Assembly: GCA_900474095.1 (NCBI GenBank)
Contig: UCOA01000086.1
Span: 1-64,000, forward strand
Reading direction: 5' to 3'
Length of the DNA: 64,000 bases
Source of the DNA: Hyphomicrobiales bacterium
GTDB lineage: Bacteria > Pseudomonadota > Alphaproteobacteria > Rhizobiales > Rhizobiaceae
Under the pieces are notes generated by a model, which was not told the DNA's origin, did not search any database, and saw only the letters and a program-made list of their open reading frames with translations. A program made the translations under genes and the position numbers. Positions 25,537 through 35,717 of the stretch are shown piece after piece. Position 1 is the stretch's first letter, and the number at the start of each line of letters is the position of its first letter.

Positions 25537-26084
25537 GTGTTGATTTCCACTGAGAGCTGACCCGCCTTTTAGGTATCGTTCTTGTCGATCGTGGTGGTCA
25601 AGTTCCTTCGTTTCTCCTTTGTCGTTTTGGGTTCATGCGCCGAACTATTCTTGAAGCGGAAGCTGTCGTTTCCGGTCTCAAGGATGTGGCAGTGGTGGGT
25701 AAGCCGGTCGAGCAGCGCGGTGGTCATCTTGGCATCGCCGAAGACGCTGGCCCATTCGCTGAAGCTCAGGTTGGTGGTGATGATGACGCTGGTGCGTTCG
25801 TAGAGTTTGCTGAGCAGACGGAAGAGCAATGCCCCGCCTGAAGCACTGAAGGGCAGGTAGCCAAGCTCGTCGAGGATGACGAGGTTGGAATGGACAAGGC
25901 GATTGGCGATCTGGCCGGAGCGTCCCTGTGCTTTCTCCTGCTCCAAGGTGTCGACCAGTTCGACAGTCGAGAAGAACCGGACACGCTTGTGATGATGCTG
26001 GATAGCCTGGACGCCGACGCAGTTGCTATGTGCGTCTTACCCGTGCCGGGGCGCATCGAGGAAAGACATCGGTCACGCCCGCCT
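25537..26084 (-). mobile_element. IS21-family remnant
   Basis: An end-like sequence (TTGATTTCCACTGAGAGC, 25542 on) of the type found beyond istB, plus the broken istB gene. The istA gene and the other end are missing; the resolvase gene begins where the istB N-terminus should be. Confidence 0.75.
25569..26075 (-). pseudogene. istB: istB ATP-binding helper, truncated and frameshifted
   Basis: The C-terminal two thirds of IstB, the AAA+ helper of IS21 transposase: [17 protein letters not shown], then [20 protein letters not shown] (Walker B) and [19 protein letters not shown]. The Walker A part ([10 protein letters not shown]) is in another frame just upstream, so a single-base loss separates them. 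Residues before Walker A are gone, replaced by the resolvase gene end at 26085. No istA accompanies it, so it is inactive. Confidence 0.9.
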
Positions 26085-26690
26085 CTAAAGCGAGGTGTCG
26101 GGCGCATCTTTCTTCCCGGACCCGGTCCATCCAATCCGCCTCAGTGTGTCGATCAGCGTCGAGCGCGGCACCTTGAACGTTCGGCAAACGGACGCCTTGC
26201 TGGAGCCAGCCTCCAGGGCTGCAAGAATCTGCTCGACCTTTTCGGCGTCGATCGCCGGAGGCCTGCCGCCTTTGCGGCCGCGCCGGCGCGCCGCAGCCAG
26301 GCCGGCATTGACCCGCTCCGTGATCAACGCTCTCTCGTATTCGGCAAGCGAGCCGAACAGGTTGAACAGAAACGCACCATGCGAATTCGTCGTGTCGATC
26401 GCCTCCGTCAGAGAGCGAAAGGCGACGCCGTTTACCTTCAACTCTTCAACGATACGGATCAGGTGAGAGAGCGATCGGCCTAACCTATCGAGCTTCCAGA
26501 CAACCAACACGTCGCCCTTGCGCAATTCCCCGAGGCAGGTCTTCAGACCCGGCCGATCGTCGCGCGCTCCGGAAGCGCGATCTTGATGCAGATGACGCTC
26601 ATCAACCCCGGCCGCGATAAGGGCATCACGCTGCAGGGCAACCGATTGGCGCTCATCACTACTCGACACCCGCATATAACGGATCAACAT
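26085..26690 (-). CDS. Serine recombinase (Tn3-type resolvase)
   Basis: A 201-residue small serine recombinase. The catalytic N-terminal domain starts MLIRYMRVSSSDERQ, with the nucleophile Ser at 9 or 10, the LRKGDVLVVWKLDRLGRSL helix and the FNLFGSLAEYERALI E-helix. A helix-turn-helix tail (SSKASVCRTFKVPRSTLI) follows. It resolves transposition cointegrates at a res site, or acts as an invertase. Inverted repeats just upstream (26690-26755) fit a res site. No Tn3 transposase is seen. ATG 26699 is a longer alternative. Confidence 0.93.
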   Translation of the reverse strand: MLIRYMRVSSSDERQSVALQRDALIAAGVDERHLHQDRASGARDDRPGLKTCLGELRKGDVLVVWKLDRLGRSLSHLIRIVEELKVNGVAFRSLTEAIDTTNSHGAFLFNLFGSLAEYERALITERVNAGLAAARRRGRKGGRPPAIDAEKVEQILAALEAGSSKASVCRTFKVPRSTLIDTLRRIGWTGSGKKDAPDTSL

Positions 26691-26755
26691 GTGCGACAAA
26701 CCTCAAATCAGGAAATTGTCGCACAGTCTCGCATTCCGACAGGGTTTGTCGCGCA
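26690..26755. promoter_or_regulatory. Probable res site of the resolvase
   Basis: TGTGCGACAA (26690-26699) and TTGTCGCACA (26716-26725) are a perfect 10-base inverted repeat, and a third copy of the motif, TTTGTCGCGCA, is at 26745-26755. Repeated TTGTCGCA half-sites directly upstream of a resolvase gene are what a res site looks like. Confidence 0.72.
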
Positions 26756-26955
26756 GAAAATTGCCATCCTACGACGCCAACTTCACCCTGCGACGGTGCT
26801 GCGCGGAAATCATGTGTTTCCCGTCACCAACAAAACCCTTAGCGGGTATTATTGCGCGGCAGCGAAACGGCTGCCTCGACGAGAATCCAACTGAAGATCA
26901 CTAGGATATTGGCAATAGCCTCGCAGCCACATTTTCATCGCTTGGCAATTTCATC

Positions 26956-29900
26956 TCACCTCTTACCAAATGCTCCTGCCGTCGGCGTCGAGACGATGAT
27001 GGCTTCACCGGAAGCGAGCGTCGTCTGCTCGCAGCCGGCCAGGGCCTCGATCCGGCCGTCGAGCCTTCGCACAGAATTTTTGCCCAGCTCGCCGGCCTCA
27101 CCGCCCGCAAGGCCATGCGGCCGCACCGTTCGGTGCGACGACAGAACCGAGCAGTCCATTTCCTCGAGGAACCTTATGGTGCGGACCGTTCCACTGCCGG
27201 CGGCAAAAGCGCCCTTACCGCCGGAATCCGGCCGGATGTGGAAGTCCTCCAGCAGGACGGGATAGCGGGTTTCGAGGATTTCCGGGTCCGTCAGACGCGA
27301 ATTCGTCATATGGACATGCACCGCATCGGTACCGGCAAATCCGGTTCCATCATTGTAACGGCCGGCCGGCGAACCGGAGCAGATCGTCTCGTAATATTGA
27401 TGGGTCGCATTGCCAAAGGTCAGATTGTTCATCGTCCCCTGGCTTGCCGCGACCGCTCCAAGGGCGCCGAAGAGCGCGTTGGTGACGTGCTGGCTGGTCT
27501 CGACATTGCCGGCGACGACGGCCGCCGGATAGACCGGCCGCAGCATCGATCCTTCCGGAACGATAATGCGGATCGGCCGCAAGCAGCCGGCATTCATCGG
27601 GATCGTGCCCTCGACCATCACCCGGAAGACATAGAGGACAGCGGCTCGCGTCACCGGTTCGGGCGCGTTGAAATTGTTCTTCTGCTGCGCGCTGGTGCCG
27701 GTGAAATCGACCGTCGCCTCCCGCTTCTCGCGGTCGACCGACAGCTTCACCTTGATGATAGTGCCCTGATCCGTCGGGTATTCGAACGCGGAATCGCTAA
27801 GCGTCGCGATCACCCGGCGCACGCTCTCCTCGGCATTGTCCTGGACATGCCCCATATAGGCGGTCACCACATCGAGACCGAACTGGGCGATCATCTTGCG
27901 CATCTCATGCACGCCCTTTTCATTGGCGGCGATCTGCGCTCGGAGATCGGCGACGTTCTGGGCAACGTTGCGGGCGGGATAGGGATGGTCAGAGAGGAGG
28001 CGAGCGATCCTCTCCTCGTCGAAGCGGCCGCGGTCAACGAGAAGCACGTTGTCGAGAAGCACGCCCTCCTCGTCGACGGTGGTCGCAAGCGGCGTCATCG
28101 AGCCGGGTGCCGTCCCGCCGACATCGGCATGGTGGCCACGCGACGCGACATAAAAGAGGATATCGCGACCCTTCTCATCGAAGACCGGCGTCACGACGGT
28201 GATGTCCGGCAGATGGGTACCGCCATTGTAGGGCGCGTTCAGCGCGAAGACGTCACCCGGCCGGATGCGGCCGCGATTGGCGGAAATGACGGCCTCGACG
28301 GAACGGTCCATGGAGCCGAGATGCACCGGCATATGCGGCGCATTGGCAACCAGCGCGCCGACGGCATCGAAGACTGCGCAGGAAAAGTCAAGCCGTTCCT
28401 TGATGTTGACGGAGGAAGCGGTGTTCTGCAGCGTCACCCCCATCTGCTCGGCGATCGACATGAACAGGTTGTTGAAAACTTCGAGCAGCACCGGGTCTGC
28501 TTCGGTTCCGATCGCCTTCGCGCGCTCATAGGCACGCACGCGCTTGAGGACGACATGGTCGCGGGTCGTGACTTCGAAGGCCCAGCCGTCCTCGACGACA
28601 ATCGTCTGATGCGGTTCGACCACCAGCGCCGGCCCGGCCGCGCTTGCGCCGGCGTTCAGCTCCCGGCGCAGGAAGACCGGTGCGTCGTGCCACTTGCCGC
28701 TGGAGAAGAAGCGCGTGATCCGGGACGGTTGAGGCTCAGACCCGTCGAGCGGCAGGTTCGGCTCGACCGGATCGGCGCCGCCGCCGATCGCCTCGATCTC
28801 ATAGGCCTCGAAGACGATCTCCCTGCCTTCGAAGACAAAGCCGAACTGCTTCAGATGCGCTGTCTCGAAGTCTCGCGTCATCGTGGCGGCGTCGGCGACC
28901 ACGACCGCGATCGTCGTGTCCGTGCCGGCGTAACGGAGATGGGCGCGATGGATCACCTCGATCCCGCCATCCGGGACCCCCTGCGTCCTCAACTCCTCGA
29001 ATACGGTGTCCGTCAGTTGCTTAGCCAGCGGCCGCAGTGTTTCGAGCGCCGCATCGAGCGGTTCGGAAAGCGTGCGCTGGCGCGTCCCGCGGATATCGGC
29101 GAGCCCCATGCCATAGGCCGACAGGATGCCCGAGAACGGATGGACGAGCACGGTCGACATTCCGAGCGCATCGGCCGTCAGACAAGCATGCTGTCCGCCG
29201 GCGCCGCCGAAGGAGGTCAGCACGTAGTCTGTCACGTCATAGCCGCGCTGAACGCTAATTTTCTTCACCGCATTCGCCATGTTCTCGACGGCGATGGCGA
29301 GAAAGCCGTCGGCGACCTCTTCGGCCGTTCGCCCGTCGCCGATCGTGCGGGCGAGCTCCTCGAAGGCAAGGCGCACGCTCAAGGCATCCAGCGGCTCGTT
29401 GCGATCGGGGCCGAAAATCGCCGGAAAGAGAACTGGGTCGAGCTTGCCGAGCATGACATTGGCATCCGTCACCGTGAGCGGTCCGCCACGGCGATAGGCC
29501 TTGGGGCCGGGATTGGCGCCGGCCGAATCCGGTCCGACGCGGCAGCGGCCATTGTCGAAATGAAGGATGGAGCCGCCGCCCGCCGCGACCGTGTGGATCG
29601 ACATCATCGGCGCGCGCATGCGCACGCCGGCGACCTCGGTTTCAAACGAGCGTTCAAGTTCGCCCTCGTAGTGCGAGACGTCGGTGGAGGTGCCACCCAT
29701 GTCAAAGCCGATCATCTTTTCGAAGCCGGCAAGCTTTGAGATCTCGACGGCGCCGACGACCCCGCCCGCCGGGCCGGAGAGAATGGCGTCCTTGCCCTGA
29801 AAAAGATGCGACGCCGTGAGGCCGCCCGAGGACTGCATGAACATCAGCTTGGCGCCGTTGTCGCCATCGGCGCCAAGTGCATTCGCCACCTGCTCGACGT

Positions 29901-30567
29901 AGCGGCGCAGGATCGGCGAGAGATAGGCATCGACGACGGTCGTATCTCCCCGCCCAACGAGCTTGATCAGCGGCGAAACCTGGTGACTGACGGAGACCTG
30001 GGTGAACCCCACCGCCCGGGCGAGATCAGCGGCGATCCGTTCATGATCGGGATAGCGATAGGCATGCATAAAGACGATGGCGACGGTGCGAAAGCCCTCG
30101 GCGAAACGGCGTTCGAGTTCGGCGCGGATGGCGGCAGGGTCGGCAACGATCTCTACTTCTCCGTCGGCGCGCACGCGCTCGTCGATTTCAGCGACCGCAC
30201 TATAGAGCAGTTCCGGCTTGACGATTTCCTTGGCGAAGATATCGGCACGCGCCTGATAGCCGATTTCGAGCGCATCGCGAAATCCGCGCGTAATCAGAAG
30301 CAGGGTCGGCTCGCCCTTGCGTTCCAGCAGGGCGTTGGTGGCAACGGTGGTGCCCATCTTCACGGCGTCGATCGCCCCCGGCGGAATGGCGTCGTCACTC
30401 GACAACCCCATCAGTTCCCGGATGCCCTGAACCGCGGCATCGCGATAGGCTTCCGGGTTTTCCGACAGAAGCTTGTGCGCCACCAGCCCGCCATCAGGCC
30501 GCCGGGCAACGATATCCGTGAACGTACCGCCACGATCGACCCAGAAATCCCATTTGCCATTTGCCAT
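26956..30567 (-). CDS. Single-chain hydantoinase/5-oxoprolinase (HyuA-HyuB fusion)
   Basis: A 1203-residue ATP-dependent enzyme of the hydantoinase/oxoprolinase family. Residues 1 to about 690 are the HyuA-like, actin-fold ATPase half ([17 protein letters not shown] near the start, [34 protein letters not shown]). From about 715 on is the HyuB-like half ([48 protein letters not shown]). The one-chain layout is that of 5-oxoprolinase, which opens 5-oxoproline to glutamate with ATP; N-methylhydantoin or another lactam is possible. It diverges from a TRAP transporter likely to import the substrate. Confidence 0.93.
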   Translation of the reverse strand: MANGKWDFWVDRGGTFTDIVARRPDGGLVAHKLLSENPEAYRDAAVQGIRELMGLSSDDAIPPGAIDAVKMGTTVATNALLERKGEPTLLLITRGFRDALEIGYQARADIFAKEIVKPELLYSAVAEIDERVRADGEVEIVADPAAIRAELERRFAEGFRTVAIVFMHAYRYPDHERIAADLARAVGFTQVSVSHQVSPLIKLVGRGDTTVVDAYLSPILRRYVEQVANALGADGDNGAKLMFMQSSGGLTASHLFQGKDAILSGPAGGVVGAVEISKLAGFEKMIGFDMGGTSTDVSHYEGELERSFETEVAGVRMRAPMMSIHTVAAGGGSILHFDNGRCRVGPDSAGANPGPKAYRRGGPLTVTDANVMLGKLDPVLFPAIFGPDRNEPLDALSVRLAFEELARTIGDGRTAEEVADGFLAIAVENMANAVKKISVQRGYDVTDYVLTSFGGAGGQHACLTADALGMSTVLVHPFSGILSAYGMGLADIRGTRQRTLSEPLDAALETLRPLAKQLTDTVFEELRTQGVPDGGIEVIHRAHLRYAGTDTTIAVVVADAATMTRDFETAHLKQFGFVFEGREIVFEAYEIEAIGGGADPVEPNLPLDGSEPQPSRITRFFSSGKWHDAPVFLRRELNAGASAAGPALVVEPHQTIVVEDGWAFEVTTRDHVVLKRVRAYERAKAIGTEADPVLLEVFNNLFMSIAEQMGVTLQNTASSVNIKERLDFSCAVFDAVGALVANAPHMPVHLGSMDRSVEAVISANRGRIRPGDVFALNAPYNGGTHLPDITVVTPVFDEKGRDILFYVASRGHHADVGGTAPGSMTPLATTVDEEGVLLDNVLLVDRGRFDEERIARLLSDHPYPARNVAQNVADLRAQIAANEKGVHEMRKMIAQFGLDVVTAYMGHVQDNAEESVRRVIATLSDSAFEYPTDQGTIIKVKLSVDREKREATVDFTGTSAQQKNNFNAPEPVTRAAVLYVFRVMVEGTIPMNAGCLRPIRIIVPEGSMLRPVYPAAVVAGNVETSQHVTNALFGALGAVAASQGTMNNLTFGNATHQYYETICSGSPAGRYNDGTGFAGTDAVHVHMTNSRLTDPEILETRYPVLLEDFHIRPDSGGKGAFAAGSGTVRTIRFLEEMDCSVLSSHRTVRPHGLAGGEAGELGKNSVRRLDGRIEALAGCEQTTLASGEAIIVSTPTAGAFGKR

Positions 30568-30629
30568 CGTCGTTGTCCCACCTTTGGAAAGTGCAGCTTC
30601 CCGGCTGCTTCGACAGCAACAGAAACATT

Positions 30630-30661
30630 TTGTCGATAAAACGTCAATGATTAGTTGACAA
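30630..30661. promoter_or_regulatory. Possible operator in the oxoprolinase/TRAP divergent region
   Basis: Nested inverted repeats: TTGTC (30630-30634) with GACAA (30657-30661), and GTCAA (30643-30647) with TTGAC (30655-30659). They sit between the divergent oxoprolinase gene and TRAP operon. Short arms make the call tentative; the MarR-like protein at 33767 would be the natural binder. Confidence 0.35.
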
Positions 30662-30782
30662 GAAAATGCCTCCTAATGCATCATGCTTACAGAACGGGCA
30701 AAGACGTCGAAGAGCGCGGCCCGACAACCGGCAACCGAGGGGAGCCGAGCCATGACCACATTCTCCATGCGGAGGACTAGCC

Positions 30783-31370
30783 ATGTCCTCTGAGCGGATT
30801 TCATCCGACGACAAATCCCCGTCCATCCTGCGCCAAGCTCTGGATGGTCTCTATCTCTGGTCCGGCTACCTGGCCGGTGCCTTCCTGGTCGCCATCTTCC
30901 TCATCATGCTGGCACTGTCGGCTGGACGGCCACTCGGCATAGATCTTCCGGCCGCGGACGACTTCGCCTCCTGGTGCATGGCCGCCACGGCCTTTCTCGG
31001 GTTGGCGCATACGTTCCGCTCCGGCGAGATCATCCGCGTCGGGCTGCTGATCGACCGATTTAGCGGGCGCCAGCGCCAGGCCATCGAGATCCTGTGTCTT
31101 GTGATCGGCGCGGCCTCGATGCTGTATTTCGCCTGGCAGGCGATCCAGATGACAATCTTCTCCTGGCGCTTCAACGACCTGTCGCAGGGCGTCATCGCCG
31201 TTCCGCTCTGGATTCCGCAACTCGGCTTTAGCGGCGGGCTGATGGTGCTTGCGATCGCCTTCATCGATGAATTGATCCATGTCATCCTCGGCGGTTCGCC
31301 ACGGTACGAAAGGCCACCGGCGGAAACCCCCGAAGAGGTCATCGAACGCGCCATGCAGAGCGGGGCATAA
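30783..31370 (+). CDS. TRAP transporter small permease (DctQ-like)
   Basis: A 195-residue inner-membrane protein with four hydrophobic segments, including LAGAFLVAIFLIMLALSAG and SGGLMVLAIAFIDELIHVIL, plus the GIDLPAADDFASWCMAATAFLGL region typical of DctQ subunits. It works with the large permease and the periplasmic receptor as a sodium-driven TRAP importer. ATG follows GAGGAC. The large-permease gene begins four bases after its stop. Confidence 0.93.
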   Translation: MSSERISSDDKSPSILRQALDGLYLWSGYLAGAFLVAIFLIMLALSAGRPLGIDLPAADDFASWCMAATAFLGLAHTFRSGEIIRVGLLIDRFSGRQRQAIEILCLVIGAASMLYFAWQAIQMTIFSWRFNDLSQGVIAVPLWIPQLGFSGGLMVLAIAFIDELIHVILGGSPRYERPPAETPEEVIERAMQSGA

Positions 31371-31374
31371 GACG

Positions 31375-32691
31375 ATGGACACACTTCAACTGGTTGAAAT
31401 CGCTGGCATCGTCCTCGTCGCCTTGCTTGCGCTGCTTGCCAGCGGCGTCTGGATCGGCGTCGCTCTTCTCGTCTGCGGCTGGATCGCCATGCTGTTCGTG
31501 CCGGGCGGCATTCCGATCGGGTCCGTGCTTGCTACAAATTCCTGGAGCAACAGCGCCTCCTGGAGCCTCGCAGCACTTCCGCTCTTCGTCTGGATGGGGG
31601 AAATCCTGTTCCGCACCCGTCTCTCGGAGGAAATGTTCCGCGGCCTCGCGCCCTGGCTCGGCTGGCTGCCGGGACGGCTGATGCATGTGAACGTCATCGG
31701 CTGCGGGCTTTTCGGTTCGATTTCCGGCTCGTCGGCGGCCACCACCGCGATGATCGCCAAGATCGCTCTGCCGGAGTTAAAAAAACGCGGTTATGACGAG
31801 ATGGTCAGCCTCGGTTCGCTCGCCGGCGCCGGTACGCTCGGCATTCTCATTCCGCCCTCGATCACCATGGTGGTCTATGCCGTCGCGGCAAATGTCTCGA
31901 TCATCCAGATCTTCCTCGCGGGCTTCTTGCCGAGCCTCATCGTCATGATCCTCTATTCCGGCTACATCGCAATCTGGTCGCTGATGAACCCCGACCGGAT
32001 GCCGCCGGCGCCGCCGGCAATGACATTGAGAGAGAAACTCAAGGAGTCTCTCAATCTCGTTCCCGTCCTGCTGCTGATCGTGCTGGTCTTCGCCACGCTT
32101 CTTCTCGGCTGGGCGACGGCGACGGAATGTGCCGCCTGGGGCGTGCTCGGTTCGCTCGGAATCGCCGCTTGGTCCGGAACGCTGACGCGCAAGGCCTTCT
32201 GGGAAAGCGTGATGGGCGCGACACGGCTCACCTGCATGATCATGCTGATCCTCACCGGAGCTGGTTTCATGTCGATCGCCATGGGCTATACCGGCATACC
32301 CAATGCGCTGGCCGCCTGGGTCGACAGCTTCAACCTCAGCCCTTATGCGCTAATTGCCGTGCTGACCATCATGTATATCCTGCTCGGCGCAGCACTCGAC
32401 GGCCTTTCGATGATCGTCCTGACCACTGTCGTGGTCCTGCCGATGATCCAGCAGGCTGGCTTCGACCTCGTCTGGTTTGGGATCTTCCTGGTGCTGATCG
32501 TCGAAATGGCGGAGGTTTCGCCACCGGTCGGCTTCAATCTTTTCGTCCTGCAAACCATGAGCGGACGAGACAGCCTGACGGTGGCGCGCGCCGCGCTGCC
32601 CTTCTTCTTCCTGCTTGTGGCGACAGTCGCCATCATCACGGTCTTCCCGGACATCGTGATGGTTCTGCCGCGAATGGCATTCCCGGGCTAA
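31375..32691 (+). CDS. TRAP transporter large permease (DctM-like)
   Basis: A 438-residue, twelve-segment membrane protein. The family motif GLFGSISGSSAATTAMIAKI is followed by LPELKKRGYDEMVSLGSLAGAG and LGILIPPSITMVVYAV; the C-terminal half has AEVSPPVGFNLFVLQ. ATG 31375 (MDTLQLVEIAG) gives the usual length; the frame is open 32 codons further upstream into the small-permease gene. Confidence 0.95.
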   Translation: MDTLQLVEIAGIVLVALLALLASGVWIGVALLVCGWIAMLFVPGGIPIGSVLATNSWSNSASWSLAALPLFVWMGEILFRTRLSEEMFRGLAPWLGWLPGRLMHVNVIGCGLFGSISGSSAATTAMIAKIALPELKKRGYDEMVSLGSLAGAGTLGILIPPSITMVVYAVAANVSIIQIFLAGFLPSLIVMILYSGYIAIWSLMNPDRMPPAPPAMTLREKLKESLNLVPVLLLIVLVFATLLLGWATATECAAWGVLGSLGIAAWSGTLTRKAFWESVMGATRLTCMIMLILTGAGFMSIAMGYTGIPNALAAWVDSFNLSPYALIAVLTIMYILLGAALDGLSMIVLTTVVVLPMIQQAGFDLVWFGIFLVLIVEMAEVSPPVGFNLFVLQTMSGRDSLTVARAALPFFFLLVATVAIITVFPDIVMVLPRMAFPG

Positions 32692-32709
32692 TCATAGGAG
32701 ATAATAAGA

Positions 32710-33693
32710 ATGGGAACTTCCAACCTAGCCCGCCTTGGCCTTGCCGCCATGGCCTTCCTCGCAGGGACAACAGCATCCCTCGCGGACACCCAATGGGTCT
32801 TGCCGTCCGCCTATCCGCCGGCCAACTACCACGTCCAGAACCTCACCCAGTTCGCCGCCGATGTGGAGGCGGCCAGCAAGGGTGAGCTGAAGATTACCGT
32901 TCACCCCAGCGCCGCCCTGTTCAAGGCGCCGGATATCAAACGGGCGGTTCAGACAGGTCAGGCGCAGGCCGGCGAAGTCCTGATGTCGTTGCATGAAAAC
33001 GAAAATCCGATCTTCGGTATCGATGTCGTTCCGTTCCTCGCAACGAGTTTCGATCAGTCGAAGAAGCTCTGGGCAGCGTCAAAGGAAACGGTCGCCGCCG
33101 CGCTTGATGCCCAGGGGCTGAAGCTGCTCTACGCGACGCCGTGGCCGCCGCAGGGCATTTTCACCAAGAAGGAGCTGGCAAGCGTCGCCGACATGAATGG
33201 CCTCAAATGGCGGGCCTATAACGTCGGCACCTCGCGCATCGCCGAACTTGTCGGCGCACAACCGGTCACTATCCAGGCGGCAGAACTGCCGCAGGCGCTC
33301 GCGACCGGCGTGGTCGACGGCCTTATGACCTCGAGTGCCACTGGGGTCGACAGCAAAATCTGGGAGTCGCTGACCCACTACTATGATACGCAGGCCTGGA
33401 TTCCGAAGAACGTGATTTTCGTCAACAAGGCGAGCTTCGAAGCCCTGGATCCTACGGTTCAAACAGCGGTTCTGGATGCGGCGTCGGCAGCCGAGACGCG
33501 CGGCTGGGAGCTCGCGGCCGAAAAGACTGCTGGCTACATGGATCAGCTGAAATCCAACGGCATGACGGTCGGCGCACCGGGTGACGCCCTGAAAAACGGG
33601 CTTACGGAAATCGGCGCAAAGCTTACCGAAGACTGGCTTGCCAAGGCAGGCGACGAAGGCGCCGCCGTTCTGGATGCCTATAAGAAAATGTAA
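32710..33693 (+). CDS. TRAP transporter substrate-binding protein (DctP-like)
   Basis: A 327-residue periplasmic receptor with a signal peptide (MGTSNLARLGLAAMAFLAG, cleavage near SLA-DT). Family marks are SAYPPANYHVQNLTQFAADV, FGIDVVPFLATSFDQSKKLW and GLKWRAYNVGTSRIAELVGA, the last carrying the Arg that binds ligand carboxylates. Substrate is probably a carboxylated compound such as 5-oxoproline, judging from the divergent oxoprolinase gene; this is inference from position. The ATG follows AGGAGATAATAAG. Confidence 0.94.
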   Translation: MGTSNLARLGLAAMAFLAGTTASLADTQWVLPSAYPPANYHVQNLTQFAADVEAASKGELKITVHPSAALFKAPDIKRAVQTGQAQAGEVLMSLHENENPIFGIDVVPFLATSFDQSKKLWAASKETVAAALDAQGLKLLYATPWPPQGIFTKKELASVADMNGLKWRAYNVGTSRIAELVGAQPVTIQAAELPQALATGVVDGLMTSSATGVDSKIWESLTHYYDTQAWIPKNVIFVNKASFEALDPTVQTAVLDAASAAETRGWELAAEKTAGYMDQLKSNGMTVGAPGDALKNGLTEIGAKLTEDWLAKAGDEGAAVLDAYKKM

Positions 33694-33702
33694 TAGAAGC
33701 CG

Positions 33703-33730
33703 AACGCCGCCGGACAGTTCCAGCGGCGTT
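33703..33730 (+). terminator. Stem-loop between TRAP receptor and regulator genes
   Basis: AACGCCGC (33703-33710) pairs with GCGGCGTT (33723-33730) 10 bases after the receptor stop. No T-run follows, so it may only attenuate readthrough into the regulator gene. Confidence 0.6.
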
Positions 33731-33766
33731 TGGACCCAATGAATTTCGATATGGAGAGCCTGGACT

Positions 33767-34288
33767 GTGACAAGTGACGCAGAAACCCTCGGACCCATCG
33801 TCTCGTCAGGACATCTCGCGACGGGCGCCCTACCTGCGCTGTCGGAGATCGAATTCGGCATGATCATGCTCAATCATGCCTTCAGTCGCTGGATGGTGCG
33901 CTGCATGGCCGCGGCCGGCATTCCCGATTTGTCGCCGATGGACGTTCTGGTTCTTCACAACATCAACAGCCGCGGCAAGCCGAAAACGCTCGCCGACATC
34001 TGCCTTGTTCTCAACATCGAAGACACCCATGTGGTCAACTACGCGCTGAAGAAACTGGAGCGGCTGAAACTGATCAAGGTCGGCAAGCGCGGCAAGGAAA
34101 AATTGGTGATGGTGACCCCAGCCGGCGAAGCCGCCTGCACGCGTTACGCCGCGGTCCGTGAAACGCTCCTTGTCAAATCCGTGCTTGCTACAGAAGTCTC
34201 GGGCGAAACCCTGTCGGCGATCGCCGCGCGCATTCGCGCCCTTTCCGGTCACTATGACCAGGCCTGCCGGGCGGCGGCATCGCTTTAA
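33767..34288 (+). CDS. MarR-like winged-helix regulator
   Basis: A 173-residue predicted regulator with a winged-helix domain at about 50-125 (DLSPMDVLVLHNINSRGKP, LADICLVLNIEDTHVVNYAL, recognition helix, then LIKVGKRGKEKLVMVTPAG as the wing). This MarR subgroup is commonly found beside TRAP or amidohydrolase-type catabolic genes. The start is GTG 33767 with GGAGAG ten bases upstream. As last gene of the TRAP unit it probably controls the divergent promoters at 30568-30782. Confidence 0.87.
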   Translation: MTSDAETLGPIVSSGHLATGALPALSEIEFGMIMLNHAFSRWMVRCMAAAGIPDLSPMDVLVLHNINSRGKPKTLADICLVLNIEDTHVVNYALKKLERLKLIKVGKRGKEKLVMVTPAGEAACTRYAAVRETLLVKSVLATEVSGETLSAIAARIRALSGHYDQACRAAASL

Positions 34289-34346
34289 CGTCCGTGAACT
34301 GGCACAAAATCTTATTTAGTCGGGAGTTTCGCGATAAAATCGTGTC

Positions 34347-34609
34347 CTAGAAGACATAGACTGAACGACCTACCGCGCTGTGTATTTGGTAAATTGAGTT
34401 GCGGGTCGGGTGCAGTGTCTCCTGCCTGATCGACGGCCGGCCGATCGCCTTGTGCCGGCTCGACGCCGCACCGCCGGTTCGCATCTCCTCCAGCAACCGA
34501 CGGACCTGGCGCTCGCTCAGATCAAGCACATGCGCCGCCGACACCGTCGTCATCCGGCCGGCGATCACCTTCCGACAAAATCGCGCTCGCTCATCGCTAT
34601 CAGTCCCAT
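34347..34609 (-). pseudogene. ISNCY-type transposase N-terminal fragment
   Basis: On the minus strand MGLIAMSERD begins at 34609 and, after a frameshift, continues as VIAGRMTTVSAAHVLDLSER, QVRRLLEEMRTGGAAS and RHKAIGRPS. This is the helix-turn-helix start of ISNCY-family transposases. The catalytic domain is absent, so it is a dead fragment of about 85 codons. Confidence 0.8.
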
Positions 34610-34615
34610 CCTGAC

Positions 34616-34997
34616 GCTCGCAAGGTGTAGGGCGGCAGAATGTGATCGCCTTCCCAAATGGGTTTCACGGGCGCAGTTTGGGCACATTGGCTCTTGCAGC
34701 CACCAGCCATCACCGCGGATCTTCCGGCGGGCTGTTAGACGGTGTCCAGCGAAGCATTTAAGGTGGCTATCTCGGCCAAGATATAGACACAGCAGGCCTC
34801 CTAGAAAAGCAGTGCTCGAAAGGCGGCGGTCTCGACTTGTAAACACCTCAAACGGGCGCAAACCGCAGGCCCTGCAATAAGCGCCTCGCCCCCAACCCTG
34901 TCTTGCAGCGCAGCAGATACGGCGGGACGCGCAGCGAGTCTGTCCTCCTGCTCCGCGAGATGTCTCGACTCCGCGCCTGGCGGAGCCGAGACCCACA
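34616..34997. other. Stretch of unclear content
   Basis: About 380 bases upstream of the ISNCY fragment. A minus-strand frame contains CRACGLRPFEVFTSRD and MCPNCARETHLGRRS, which look like worn zinc-ribbon pieces, but I cannot assemble a gene from them. Confidence 0.3.
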
Positions 34998-35615
34998 TCA
35001 GCCCGCTATCGATGCCCATTGAGGTGCGATTCCCGTACCGCGGCCGAGGGCAAAACCAAGACGAATGTTGAGCATGCCGAGAGGTTCGAGCAGGCGTGCA
35101 GCGTCCAGCGAACCTGTCTTTTCGATCGCGAAGCCGGCATCTTGAACCAGTGCGGCGGATACTTCGACTGCATCATCGTCACCCGCAAGGAAAACTGGGA
35201 TCCCCATCGTCTGTTCGACGGGAGCAGCAAAGAGGCTGGCAAAGATCGTATTAAACGCCTTTACCACCTTGGCACCCTTGGCCCGATGCTGAATTTCTTC
35301 GGCTGCCGACGTATCATTGGCAAACAGCAGTCCAGAGAAATCAGGCTTTAGCGGGTTGGTAATGTCGATGACGATCTTACCGTCCAACGCCGCAGAACCG
35401 GCAAGCTCCAGTGCCGAAGCATAGGGTAGCGCCAGCACCACAATCTCGGCCTCGGCAATCGCGGCTGAAATTGACGCACTCTTGGCACCAAGCTCGCTTG
35501 CAATCGACTTTGCGGCGTCGTCATTGCGCGAAGCGAGGATGAGACCGCGCTTGCCAGCAAGGCGACGAGCTAGCCCTGCACCCATATTTCCAGTTCCGAG
35601 AATAGCGATTTTCAT
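34998..35615 (-). CDS. NADPH-dependent F420-reductase-like / coenzyme-binding oxidoreductase
   Basis: A 205-residue Rossmann protein of the F420-dependent NADP reductase-like family (YadI/NPD type). It opens MKIAILGTGNMGAGLARRL, has the LILASRN phosphate-binding loop for NADP, then VVLALPYAS, KIVIDITNPLKPDFSGLL and KVVKAFNTIFASL. Rhizobia lack F420, so it is probably an NADPH-dependent reductase of unknown partner. ATG 35615 follows AAAGGAAACGATCAC. Divergent from the LysR gene at 35718, the common layout for a LysR-controlled target. Confidence 0.88.
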   Translation of the reverse strand: MKIAILGTGNMGAGLARRLAGKRGLILASRNDDAAKSIASELGAKSASISAAIAEAEIVVLALPYASALELAGSAALDGKIVIDITNPLKPDFSGLLFANDTSAAEEIQHRAKGAKVVKAFNTIFASLFAAPVEQTMGIPVFLAGDDDAVEVSAALVQDAGFAIEKTGSLDAARLLEPLGMLNIRLGFALGRGTGIAPQWASIAG

Positions 35616-35717
35616 GTGATCGTTTCCTTTGTCAGATTGAACGTAGCTGACATAGCTCACCATCATCCCACCGATAATGGCATTGATCAGAGTTAGATAA
35701 TTGCATAATTGTATCGA

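Noticed and set aside
27115-29739. An 874-codon open frame on the plus strand.
   Set aside because: It is exactly antisense to the 1203-residue oxoprolinase gene, is rich in His/Arg/Asp/Gly with no domain, and follows from the high GC at third codon positions of the real gene.
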